From NCBI RefSeq assembly GCF_013409505.1, contig NZ_JACCBN010000001.1, positions 4,402,001-4,466,000 on the forward strand: a DNA stretch of 64,000 nucleotides, written 5' to 3'. This DNA comes from Actinomycetospora corticicola (lineage in GTDB: Bacteria > Actinomycetota > Actinomycetes > Mycobacteriales > Pseudonocardiaceae). How positions within the stretch are numbered: the first letter of the stretch is position 1; the number at the start of each line of letters is the position of its first letter. Positions 17,586 through 26,400 of this stretch are shown here, in pieces. The notes below the pieces were generated by a model. It was not told the DNA's origin. It saw only the letters and a program-made list of their open reading frames with translations, and ran no database searches. Position numbers and translations under genes: made by a program.

Positions 17586-17633
17586 GCTCCGAGGCTAGGC
17601 CCGTCGTCGAACCGGTGATGGGACGATCCGGAC

Positions 17634-18419
17634 GTGTCCGACCTGCTGCTCGGTCTGCGGCTCTACGCCCGCGGCGCCGGGATGGTGCTGCGCTCCCCGC
17701 GGCTGCTCCGCCTCGGGGCGCTGCCCGCGCTGGTCACCGCGCTGTTCTACCTCGCTGCCCTCGTGGTCCTGGTGCGGTACCTCGGCGACCTCGTCGGGTT
17801 ACTCACTCCGTTCGCCACGACGTGGTCGCCCGGCGCGCGGGACACGGCCGAGGTCGTCGTCGGGATCGCGCTGGTGGCCGCCGTGGCGCTGGTGTCGGTC
17901 CTGACGTTCGTGGCGGTCACCCTCGCGGTCGGCGGGCCGTTCTACGAGAAGCTCTCCGAGATCGTCGACGACACCGTGGGGACGGTCCCGGACGGGCCCG
18001 GCCGCTCGTGGCCCGGATCGGTACGGGACGGGCTGCTGCTGGTCGGGCTGTCGGTGCTGGTGGCCGTCCCGCTGTTCGTGGCCGGGTTCCTGCCGGTCGT
18101 GGGGCAGACCGTGGTGCCCGTGGTCGCGGCGCTGGCGGGCGGCCGGCTGCTGGTGCTGGAGCTGACCGCGCCCGCCCTGGAGCGGCGCGGCCTGGGGTTC
18201 GCGTCCCGACGGCGGGTCGTGCGGTCCCGCCGGGCGCTCGGCTGGGCCGTCGGGGTGCCGACCTACCTGCTGTGCCTGGTCCCGCTGGTCGGCATCGTGG
18301 CGATCCCGATCGGGGCGGCCGCGGCGACGTTGGTGGCCCGGGAGCTGCGGGGCGAGCCAACGGGGCTGCCGTCCCACCGGCCCGCTCCTCCCGCGCGAGG
18401 GGAACCCTCACCCCACTAG
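17634..18419 (+). CDS. EI24 domain membrane protein (CysZ-like)
   Basis: The 261-residue protein has four or more hydrophobic segments, including LLRLGALPALVTALFYLAAL, VVVGIALVAAVALVSVLTF, LLLVGLSVLVAVPLFVAGFL and YLLCLVPLVGIVAIPIG. The conserved loop VGGPFYEKLSEIVDD is typical of EI24/CysZ proteins. CysZ imports sulfate, but actinobacterial EI24 proteins are of unknown function and there are no cys genes nearby. The C-terminal tail runs into the palindromic repeat at 18395-18441. The start is GTG at 17634. Confidence 0.88.
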   Translation: MSDLLLGLRLYARGAGMVLRSPRLLRLGALPALVTALFYLAALVVLVRYLGDLVGLLTPFATTWSPGARDTAEVVVGIALVAAVALVSVLTFVAVTLAVGGPFYEKLSEIVDDTVGTVPDGPGRSWPGSVRDGLLLVGLSVLVAVPLFVAGFLPVVGQTVVPVVAALAGGRLLVLELTAPALERRGLGFASRRRVVRSRRALGWAVGVPTYLLCLVPLVGIVAIPIGAAAATLVARELRGEPTGLPSHRPAPPARGEPSPH

Positions 18420-18441
18420 AGCGCTCGGATCCTCCCCTCAC
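18395..18441. repeat. 47-bp palindromic element, family E, copy 2
   Basis: This is the inverted copy of the element at 12340-12386, identical at 43 of 47 positions and of the same length. It begins inside the last codons of the EI24 gene, which uses it for its C terminus and stop (18417-18419). It continues into the gap before the convergent gene ending at 18512. Confidence 0.85.
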
Positions 18442-18511
18442 ACGCGACGCCGCTGGTCGGTCCGGCGGGCGCCGAGGGCGGCGGGCCGAACCCACCGCCC
18501 CGGCATGCCGA

Positions 18512-18787
18512 CTACCCGACCCGTCCCGGACGCTGCGCGACCACACCAGCATCGGTCAGGGCGTCCCAGACCGCATCGACGGTCACGGAGTCACCCGGCG
18601 ACCCGGCCCGCATCTCCTTCAGCGCGGCGAAGGCCGCACCGGACGGCGGGGGCGGGGTGTTCAGCTCCCGCTCGAACTCGGCCTCCGTCGACACGTCGAC
18701 ACGTCGACGCAGGGTGTCGATGACATCGTCGTGCACCAGGTCGACGACGGCGTCGGTCTGGACCCGCACGGCGTACTCCTGCCACAT
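18512..18787 (-). CDS. Small hypothetical protein (91 aa)
   Basis: The function is not recognised. ATG at 18787 is preceded by GAGGAG at good spacing, which favours this start over an upstream one at 18874. The protein reads MWQEYAVRVQTDAVVDLVHDDVIDTLRRRVDV, then an acidic linker with PPPPSG, and a C-terminal helix (VDAVWDALTDAGVVAQRPG). It is acidic and soluble. It lies about 100 bases downstream of the frameshifted gene at 18893 and is convergent with the EI24 gene. Confidence 0.7.
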   Translation of the reverse strand: MWQEYAVRVQTDAVVDLVHDDVIDTLRRRVDVSTEAEFERELNTPPPPSGAAFAALKEMRAGSPGDSVTVDAVWDALTDAGVVAQRPGRVG

Positions 18788-18892
18788 GGCGGACTCCTCT
18801 TCAGTCGGGCGGGCGCCGGCGTCGGGCCGGCCCCGCTCGGCCGCGCCGGCGCTGGAAGCCGAGCGCTGGGCCACCAGGACCGCGACCGACGA

Positions 18893-19325
18893 TCATGCGC
18901 CCAACCGCTCTGCGAGCCGGTCGATCCCGCCCCGGATCAGCCGTCCGTACCCGTCGTCGGGAAGGACATCGACGCAGGCCTGGGCCCGCACGAGATGCTC
19001 GCGGGGCGGCCGGGAGGTCCTCGGCGCGGCGGAACGCGTCGCCGAGGTTCAGGTGCAGCGACGGGTAGAACGCCGCGACGTCGATCGGCGTGTCCCGCTC
19101 GGGCGTGACCGCGTCGGCCGCGGCCAGGGCGCGGACGTCCCACCGCAGCTCGTCGGCCACCTCCGGCTCGAGATCGGCCGCGTGGTGGGCGAGCGCGCAC
19201 CGGTGGAACGGATCGGCCTGCACGGCCGGCTCCTCCCACAGCGCGGCCAGCTGCCGCCGGGCCTCCTCGACGGCACCGCCGTGGCCGAGCTCGACCGCCG
19301 CCGCGATCCGCGCCATCACGTCCAT
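18893..19325 (-). pseudogene. TPR-like conserved actinobacterial protein, frameshifted
   Basis: From ATG at 19325 the frame reads MDVMARIAAAVELGHGGAVE, DPFHRCALAHHAADLEPEV and FYPSLHLNLGDAFRRAEDLP. This is a conserved actinobacterial protein with tetratricopeptide-like helices. After LPAA the frame is lost. The expected continuation (REHLVRAQACVDVLPDDGYG, then RLIRGGIDRLAERLGA and a stop at 18893-18895) is present one base out of phase. The shift maps to a run of four Gs at 19003-19006 (CCCC on the coding strand), where one base is extra. It may be a real mutation or a homopolymer error. If corrected the product is about 143 residues. Confidence 0.75.
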
Positions 19326-19353
19326 GTCCCGTACGCGAGGTCTGACACGACGC

Positions 19354-19393
19354 GAGCCCGGGACCCCACGCAACGTAGGAACTCCCCGGGCTC
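19354..19393. terminator. Possible hairpin downstream of jetD
   Basis: Nine-base arms GAGCCCGGG and CCCGGGCTC pair perfectly across a 22-base loop, 55-94 bases beyond the jetD stop and 30 bases before the start of the frameshifted gene. It could end the Jet transcript, but the long loop makes it weak. Confidence 0.35.
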
Positions 19394-19447
19394 ACTTCCG
19401 ACCACTCCGCGAAGCGGCGGCTCCTCCTGACGGTAGCGCCCTCGCCG

Positions 19448-20635
19448 TCAGAACGGCAACGACAGGGCCGCGGCCAGCAGCTCGTCCATCACACGTTCCT
19501 CGTCCACGGCCCGGCCGCGTTCGGTCATCACATCGTGCAGCTCCGGGTCCCAGGGCGTCGACGGCACCGCGCCCTCGAACCGACGCAGCTCCGGCCTCAC
19601 CGCGGCGCGGTAGTCGGCAGCGGTCATCCGCCAGGGCACGACGCCGAGCTGCGCCAGTCGGGCCGTGATCGCGACGCCGGCCGGGTCGAGGTCGCCGTGG
19701 TGCCGCACCTCCGCGCCGGCGGCGAGCAGGCCGCGGATGAGCGTCAGGGGTGCGGTGGTCGGGTTGCCGACGGTGCACAGCATCGGGATCGGCAGCGCGC
19801 GTTGCACGGCCGCCTCGAGCAGACGGGGGTTCTCGACGCTCACGACGACGGTTCCCCGCGGAACGTCGACGGTCAGCTCGCGCAGGGTCAGCGTCGACAG
19901 GTAGCTCGGTGCCCCGGCGGTCGTGGCCGCGCGCGTGGCGGCCGCCGCACCGTCCCCGAGCAGCGGCAACGACCAGGTCGGGACCGGTGTCGCGACCAGG
20001 TCACCGGGCAGGCCCGCGTCCGCCCACAGCTGCGCGTCGTCCCAGTGCCCGTCCTCCGCCCGCAGGGCCAGGGCCGTCCCGACGAGCCGCCGCGCGGGCT
20101 CGCCGCGGTCGAGGGCGTGCGCGTTCCCCAGCTCGCGGGCGGCGGTCTCCGCACGGCTGCGCACCCCCGGCTCGGCGGCCACCGCGAGCACCCGCGCGAC
20201 GGTGTCGACGGCGCCCCGCGCCGCCCCGTCGTCGGGAAGGCCGGAGCGGACCGCGTCGATCCAGGCGACGACCCACGGCTCCAGGCCGAACGCCTCGGTG
20301 GCGGCGGCCGTGAGCACCTCGTCGCGGCGGGAGCGCCGGTCGCGGTCGGCGTCCCGGGCCTCGCGGCGACCGGTGGGCGGGCAGCCGGCGGCGGTGAGCA
20401 GGGCGGGCAGGTCGGTGCCGAGGCGGCCGAGCGCCCGGTCGAGCTGCCCGAGCTCCAGACGGCGGGTCGAGCGGCCCGGCACCAGCTTCCGCAGCTGGTC
20501 GCGGGCGCGGGGTGCGAGCCCGTCGGGCAGCGGGACCCAGCCACGGTCGTCGAGTCCACGCCGGTCGAGGGCCGACGAGACCTGCTGCCACAGCGGGAGG
20601 AACTCGGGTTGGAGCAGCACCGGCGGGACGGTCAC
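19448..20635 (-). CDS. jetD: JetD, Wadjet defence topoisomerase-like nuclease subunit (DUF2399/TIGR02679 type)
   Basis: JetD is the nuclease subunit of Wadjet, which cleaves closed-circular plasmid DNA after the JetABC motor has extruded loops. The 395-residue protein has a variable helical N terminus with basic segments (RARDQLRKLVPGRSTRRLEL). The C-terminal TOPRIM-type domain has Glu in VVVSVENPRLLEAAV and the acidic pair in EVRHHGDLDPAGVAITARL. LCTVGNPTTAPLTLIRGL lies between them. These are the expected metal-binding residues, so the enzyme looks intact. GTG at 20635 has a good ribosome-binding site (GAGGAGG). It is last in the operon, separated from jetB by 78 bases that hold a repeat. 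Confidence 0.9.
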   Translation of the reverse strand: MTVPPVLLQPEFLPLWQQVSSALDRRGLDDRGWVPLPDGLAPRARDQLRKLVPGRSTRRLELGQLDRALGRLGTDLPALLTAAGCPPTGRREARDADRDRRSRRDEVLTAAATEAFGLEPWVVAWIDAVRSGLPDDGAARGAVDTVARVLAVAAEPGVRSRAETAARELGNAHALDRGEPARRLVGTALALRAEDGHWDDAQLWADAGLPGDLVATPVPTWSLPLLGDGAAAATRAATTAGAPSYLSTLTLRELTVDVPRGTVVVSVENPRLLEAAVQRALPIPMLCTVGNPTTAPLTLIRGLLAAGAEVRHHGDLDPAGVAITARLAQLGVVPWRMTAADYRAAVRPELRRFEGAVPSTPWDPELHDVMTERGRAVDEERVMDELLAAALSLPF

Positions 20636-20660
20636 GACGGCCTCCTCGACGACGACGATG

Positions 20661-20706
20661 TGGCTTTCCTGCCACTGGGTGACAGCAACGACGCTTTCCT
20701 GCCACG
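20661..20706. repeat. Short repeat family B, copy between jetB and jetD
   Basis: An element of about 46 bp carries two direct copies of GGCAGGAAAGC (read on the minus strand) flanking CGTCGTTGCTGTCACCCA. The same core occurs at 44192, 50127 and 63580, and in degenerate form at 29563. It fills most of the jetB-jetD gap. Confidence 0.75.
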
Positions 20707-20713
20707 AAAAGGG

Positions 20714-21874
20714 CTACAGCAACGTCGGCTGCTCCTCGACGTCCTCGCCCTCGACGACGGTCACCTCCGGGGTGTACCGCGCAGCGGGCGGCAGGACCCG
20801 CACCGCGCCGTCGTCCTCCACCACCACGAGCCGCACCGAGACGAGCAGCGCGAGGACGTCGGCGGCGAAGCGGTCGCGGTCGGCGAGCGCCGCCTTCGAC
20901 CAGTACCGGCCGTGCTCCGCGACCAGCTCGTCGAGCACCTCGCGCACCGACGCCCAGGGGATCGCGTCCGGGTCGTCCGCCGGCCGGAACTGGAAGACCA
21001 ACTCGCTGACCAGCAGCAACGCCGCGTGGGGCAGGGTCCCGCCGGTCGGGAAGGCGACGTCGGAGCACCCGCCGTCGACGTCGAGGGCCGCGAACCCCTC
21101 GGCCCGCGCCTCGAGCACGAGCCCGGTCCGGGCCTCGATCCGCCGGCCCTCGTCCCCGGCGCGGCGGCGCAGTTCGGCGAAGCGGGCGGGGTCGAGGTCG
21201 GTCGCGAGCACGGCCGGGTCCTCGACGAGCCGCCGCCGCACCGCCGTCGCCGCGGACCCGCGCTCGCGGGCCCGCCCGACCAGCTCGTCCGGCGTCTCCG
21301 CGCCCACGACCGCGCCGGTCGGCAGCAGCGCCATCCGGTCCTGACGCACCTCGAGCAGCGCGTCGGCGTCCGCGTCGTGCTCGTAGACGGCCACGCCACG
21401 GTCCAGTTCGCGGAGCATCCCCTGCGCGATCAGCCACCGCAGCGCCGTCACCAGTGCCCGCCGGGACGCCGCGTCGGTGTCCAGCACGACTCCAGCCTCG
21501 GCCGCCGCGGAGTGCACCGCGTTGACGAGATCGCGCAGGCTCGTCCGGTCCGGCCCGGAGGTCGTCGCGGCGAGGACCAGCGCCAACGCCGTGTACTCGG
21601 CCGAGGTGAACGGCCGCGGCGTGGCGGAGACGGTCCGCAACGGCCGGTCGGCGGGGACGTGCCCGGTCTTCACCAGCCGGGCGGTGTCCGCCGTGACCAC
21701 CAGCCGGTAGTTCAGCTCCTGGGTGAACCACGCGTCGAGTGCGTCGGCATGACGGCGGATCGATGCGACGAGATCCGGGTCGGTCTCGGTGGTGCGCCAC
21801 GGCCGGGCGAGCAGGGCCCGCGTGGCCGCGACGAGCTCGCCGTCGCGCTGCGGGTCGGTCGCGGGCGCGCTCAC
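20714..21874 (-). CDS. jetB: JetB, Wadjet kleisin-associated subunit (DUF2398/TIGR02678 type)
   Basis: This is the KITE-like partner expected to bind the kleisin JetA and the SMC-like JetC in the loop-extruding motor. The 386-residue protein carries TIGR02678-type blocks: ATRALLARPWRTTETDPDLV, YRLVVTADTARLVKT, TSAEYTALALVLAATTSG, ALVTALRWLIAQGMLRELD and LVSELVFQFRP. It ends in LLVSVRLVVVEDDGAVRVLP. Winged-helix content is likely. GTG at 21874 is chosen because the upstream in-frame extension to 21925 translates repeat A (21890-21940) and is not protein-like. The gap to jetA is 79 bases. Confidence 0.88.
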   Translation of the reverse strand: MSAPATDPQRDGELVAATRALLARPWRTTETDPDLVASIRRHADALDAWFTQELNYRLVVTADTARLVKTGHVPADRPLRTVSATPRPFTSAEYTALALVLAATTSGPDRTSLRDLVNAVHSAAAEAGVVLDTDAASRRALVTALRWLIAQGMLRELDRGVAVYEHDADADALLEVRQDRMALLPTGAVVGAETPDELVGRARERGSAATAVRRRLVEDPAVLATDLDPARFAELRRRAGDEGRRIEARTGLVLEARAEGFAALDVDGGCSDVAFPTGGTLPHAALLLVSELVFQFRPADDPDAIPWASVREVLDELVAEHGRYWSKAALADRDRFAADVLALLVSVRLVVVEDDGAVRVLPPAARYTPEVTVVEGEDVEEQPTLL

Positions 21875-21889
21875 GGGGCGCCCCGTTCC

Positions 21890-21940
21890 GGGCGAGCGGC
21901 ACTGTCGCGCACATCGATGCTGCAAGAGTGCCGTTCGTTC
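21890..21940. repeat. 51-bp palindromic element, family A, copy in the jetA-jetB gap
   Basis: Arms GAGCGGCACT and AGTGCCGTTC are inverted around a core containing GATGCTGC. The same 51-bp length recurs at 24535-24585 (inside jetC) and 41021-41071. A fourth copy runs off the window at 63954-64000. Confidence 0.85.
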
Positions 21941-21953
21941 ACGTCGGACGAGC

Positions 21954-23423
21954 TCACGGCGCCGCCTCCACCGTCAGGGCCAGCCCCTCCACCCGCAACG
22001 CACCTGCATGGGTGGGCACGCTCGTCGTCGTACCGGGCTCGCGCCGCACCTCGCAGCGCACGCCGTCGAGGACGATGCTTCCCGACGACGAGGCCGGGCC
22101 CAGGTCCGCTACGGCGCGGGTGAGCACCTTCTGGAGCTCCCGCAGTGCGGGCTCCGAGAGCCGGGCGGTGAACCCGGCCGCGCCGACCTCGAGGAGCTCC
22201 GCCCGGGCGGCCGCGGCCCGCTTCTCGACCTCAGCCTTCCGCGCGAGCAGGTGCCGCCGCTCCTGCGTGCGGTCCTGCACCCGGGAGGTGCGGCCCCGGC
22301 TCGTCGTGTCCCCGCGCTCGCGCAGCGACACCGGGATCGTCGCGACCGGCGCGTCCCACCACGACACGCCCGCGTCGACCGGGTCGGTGTCGTCACCGCC
22401 CGCGCCGCCGAGGTGGCGCGCGCCGTAGAGCCCGAACGCCGCCGCGGCGAGCTCGTGCGCCCGTGGCGCCGGGGCGTGCGCGAAGAAGCCCGCGAGCCGC
22501 AGGAAGTCCACCCGCCGTGACGACCCCGCCGTCCCGGTCCGGGAGAGCCGCGTGAGGTTCTGGGTGAGGGTCCGGACGGCGTCGACCGCGTCCCGCTCCA
22601 GCGTCTGGACGCGGCTCGGGCGCCCCGGCGTCGAGACGAACCACGACGCCAGGTTCTCCCAGTCGGCGACGGCCGCCCCGGGCGCGCGGCGCACCCGCAC
22701 GGTCGACAGGCCGGCGGCGGCCACCCGGGCGGCGAGGCCGTCCGCCGCGCGTTCCACCAGGGTCCCGACGACGGGTGCGAGCTCGGTGAGCAGGACGGCG
22801 ATCGGGCGGGCCGCGCGGTGCAGGGTCTCCAGCCGTTCGCCGACGTAGCCGACGAGCACCTCGGAGAAGAACGCGAACTCGTCCTCGTCGAGGTCGAAGC
22901 GCGACTGCCACTGGTTGATCGCGGCGAAGAACTGGGTGATCTCTGCGGAGAAGGCGACGTGCGGGTCGAACACCGCCCGCACGGCGGCGGCGAGCCGGTC
23001 CGGCGGAGCGGTGGCCGCGTCGAGCCCGCCCAGCTCCTCCAGGGCGGCGCGCAGCTGGTCGAGCCGTCCGAGCGACACGTCGCGCACGTCGTCGACCTGG
23101 GCGAGCACGCCCTCGACGAGGTCGTGCACCTCCTGCCCGACCCGGGTGATCAGGAAGCGGTCGCGCCGCCGGTAGTAGTCCTCGACCGTGCCGACCTGCC
23201 CGACCGAGGCCGACACCTCGAGGTTGCCCCAGACCCGGAGCTGGTCGAGCCGGATCTTGACGGTGGGCTCGTCCAGCTCGTGCCCGGCCTCCGCGAGCCG
23301 CGCGGTGACCTCCCCGGGGGTCAGCTCCGCGAAGAAGGTCCCCGCGAAGACCCCGAGGATCCAGCGGTAGTCCGGCGACTCGGTGACGTAGGAGAAGACG
23401 ACCGGTCGGATCGTCGAGCTCAT
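21954..23423 (-). CDS. jetA: JetA, Wadjet kleisin-like subunit (DUF2397/TIGR02677 type)
   Basis: JetA is the kleisin that links the heads of the JetC dimer. The 489-residue protein begins RPVVFSYVTESPDYRWILGV and continues VKIRLDQLRVWGNLEVS, EDYYRRRDRFLITRVGQEVHDLV, and DAVDAVRTLTQNLTRLSR. These are strong matches to the TIGR02677 pattern. The C-terminal half has a helical region rich in Arg and Glu, then a beta-rich end. ATG at 23423 overlaps the jetC stop (ATGA), so translation is coupled and 1:1 or ratio-controlled synthesis is likely. In the arrangement I know for this class jetA comes first; here it follows jetC. Confidence 0.9.
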   Translation of the reverse strand: MSSTIRPVVFSYVTESPDYRWILGVFAGTFFAELTPGEVTARLAEAGHELDEPTVKIRLDQLRVWGNLEVSASVGQVGTVEDYYRRRDRFLITRVGQEVHDLVEGVLAQVDDVRDVSLGRLDQLRAALEELGGLDAATAPPDRLAAAVRAVFDPHVAFSAEITQFFAAINQWQSRFDLDEDEFAFFSEVLVGYVGERLETLHRAARPIAVLLTELAPVVGTLVERAADGLAARVAAAGLSTVRVRRAPGAAVADWENLASWFVSTPGRPSRVQTLERDAVDAVRTLTQNLTRLSRTGTAGSSRRVDFLRLAGFFAHAPAPRAHELAAAAFGLYGARHLGGAGGDDTDPVDAGVSWWDAPVATIPVSLRERGDTTSRGRTSRVQDRTQERRHLLARKAEVEKRAAAARAELLEVGAAGFTARLSEPALRELQKVLTRAVADLGPASSSGSIVLDGVRCEVRREPGTTTSVPTHAGALRVEGLALTVEAAP

Positions 23424-26400
23424 GCGCCCCGGCCCAGGGTCGAGCTCCGCTCCGCTGCGTCTCCCACCGACAGTTCCGACCCGTTCCAGCGGTAGTGCAC
23501 CAGCGCGATCGCGCGCAGCTCCGGGTCGCGCAGCACCTCGGTGATCGCGAGCTCCGGGACGCTCGGGTGCGTCCCCCAGAGCCGTTCCGAGGTGACCACG
23601 AAGTCCACGTCGAGGTCGACGAGCAACCCGAACAGCTTCGCGTGGTTGTCCTCGGAGACCTTCGCGAACGCGTCGTCGAGCAGCACGAGCCGCGGCGCCC
23701 CGACCCCGTGCGGGTCGTGCGCCGCGGCGCTGGCGGCGGCCGCGCTCGCCATCGGCAGGACGGTGACCAGCTTCTTCTCGCCCTCGGACAGCGTGGTCCG
23801 CCGCGTCAGCAGCTCGTCGTTGCGCCCCGGTCGGCGCAGGTAGATCCGCATCTCGTGCCACGTCCGGTAGTCCAGGACGTCGCCGATCACCGAGCGGTAC
23901 GACGCCTCCGGGTCGGCCGTCCGGGCCTGCTCGACGAGGCTCTTCACCGCCTCGCGGACCTGGTCGTCCTCCTCCGGCGAGCGCAGGTCGGGGTGCTTGC
24001 CGAGCAACGCCAGGGCGGTGGCCGTCTCGCTCTCCAGGTCGCCGCGCGGGCGCCACTGCAGCCGCACGCCGATGCCCTGGCTGGAGGTGACGCCACGCAG
24101 GATCCGGTTCATCCGGTCGACGAGCTCGCCGGCCGCGAACAGCGCGTCCGCCACCTCGCGGGCGATCCGGCCGTGCAGCAGGTTGCGCAGCGCCTGGTCC
24201 TGCTGGGCCGACAGCAGGCTCGTGGCCCGGCGCCGCTGGACCGCGACCCGGTGCACCATCTGCGCCAGCACCGCACGGGTCGGGCCGGTGACGTGGACGG
24301 CGAGCGGCGTGCCGTCGGCGCCGCGCCGGGACTCGATGTCCCACCCCGACGCCAGGTGGTCCCGCGTCTCGCGCAGCGCCTTCTCCAGGGCATCCTCGGT
24401 CACCTGACGGCGGGGCGCCGCGAGCCGGGCACGCAGCGCGTCGACCAGTTCCGCGGCGCCCTCGACGGTGTCCGGGGTGACGGGGATCGGCTCCTCGGAC
24501 CAGTCCGTACCGCCGTCCGCCACATCCCCGTCCTGAGCGAGCGGCCCGTTCGCAGCATCTCTGTGAGCGACAGTGCCGTTCGCTCGGTCCGGGGTGTCGC
24601 GTTCCGCCGCGGCCAGCAGCCCCGGCACCTCGAGCGCGTCGACCAGGCGGGCCCGGCCCCCGACGGCCGCCTTCTCCCGCTCGACCAGCGTCTCGCGGGC
24701 CGCCTCCACGCGGAGCTCCGCCTCCCGGACGGCGACGGTCGCGGTCGTCTGCTCCTCGCGGGCCGCGTCGAGCCGGACGGCGGTCTCCCGCAGGTGCGTG
24801 TCCAGCTCCGAGACGCGGGCGGCGACCTTGGCGGGCTCCTCGCCCAGCGCGGACTCGGCGGTCTCCAGCTCGGTGCGCACGGCGGCCGCGTGGCCGGCGG
24901 CGACCCGGTGGTCGGCCACCGCCGCGGCCAGGTCGGCCACCTCGCGGTCCCACCCCGCGATCGCCTCGCGCCACGACCGCACGCTGCGCCGCGTGCGCTC
25001 CACGGCGGAGTCGACGGCGGCGAGGGCCCGCTCGGCGTCGGTGACCGCCTCCAGCAGGACCTCGAGCCGCTCGGGATCGGTCGACAGCCCGGACTCGGCC
25101 GCCTCCTGCTGCAGGCGCGCGACGAGGTCGTCGGCCCGACGACGGGTGTCCGCGGCCGCCGCGGTCCGCTCGGCCGCCCGCCCCTGCGCCTCCTGCGCAT
25201 AGCGGGTGGCGCCGGTCGCCGCGACCACCGCGTCGTCGACGGTGCGGGTCCCGGGGAGCTCGCGGACCAGCCGGCGCAGCGCGTCGGCGTGCTCCTCGAG
25301 GGCGGCCGCGACGGCCCGTACGGCCGACAGGCGGGCCTCGGCGTCCGCCACCAGCGCGGCGAGCTCCGCCAGCCGACGGGCGCGCGCCTGTGCCCGCGCT
25401 CCGGCCCCGACGTACTCGGCGGCCGGCTTGGTGTGCCGGCCGCGCAGCGGGCCCGCCCCGAACGAGCCGTCCTCGCCGACCCAGAGGGCGTCACCGGGCG
25501 TCGTCCCGACGGCGGCGAGCACACCGGCCACGACGTCGACCGGCACCGTCCCGGTGTCCACCGGCACCAGCCGGGGCCCCGCCCCGGCCGCCGCCGGACC
25601 TGCCGCACCTGTCGTCAGGAACAGCTCGCCGTCCGCACCGAGCACGCGGCCGTCGGCCTCGACACGGGCCGCGAGCAGCCCGGACGCTTCCAGCGCCGCC
25701 TCGAGGCCCGCCCGGCCCGCGTCGTCGAGATCGTCGGCGAAGTCGACCAGCGAGGCGAACAGGGCGGCGTCCTCGACGCCGGTGTCGGTGCGCCACGGCT
25801 CACGGGGCAGCGGGAGCTCGCCCGCCGCCTCGACCCGGGCGTGCTCGGCGCGCAGGGCGGTCAGCTCGTCGTCGGCCTCCCCGACGCGGGCCGTGGCCCG
25901 GCTGCGGGCCGCGGAAAGCGCCCCGGAGGCCTCGTCCGCGACGCGCCGCACGGCGCCGACCAGGCTCTCGGCGCGGGCGCGCAGGTCGTCGCCGGGCTCG
26001 GCGTCGTCGGGACCCGACGACAGGGCCAGCCAGCCCGCGGCGCCGTCCGGCTCGGCCGCGGGGACCGCCGCGACGTGGGCGACGAGCCGCTCGTGCCAGG
26101 TGCCGACCGCCGCTGCGTGCTCGTCGGCGGCCACCCGAGCGGCACGACGCGCGACGTCGGCCTGCTCGGCGGCCTCCGCGGCGCGCTCGGCCGCCTCGGC
26201 GGCCTCGGTGTCGGCACGGTCGGCGGCCGCCGTCTCGCGGTCCGCCGCTGCAGCGCGTTCCCGCAGCTCGCGCACGGTGGCCCGGTGGGCGCGCAGCCCG
26301 TCGGCCACCGCGACGAGCGCCGGTGGCAGGTCGTCGACGGGGTCGAGGTCGTCCTCCGGGACGTCCACCGCGGTGCTGCTCGCGGCGTCGTCGCGCGGCT

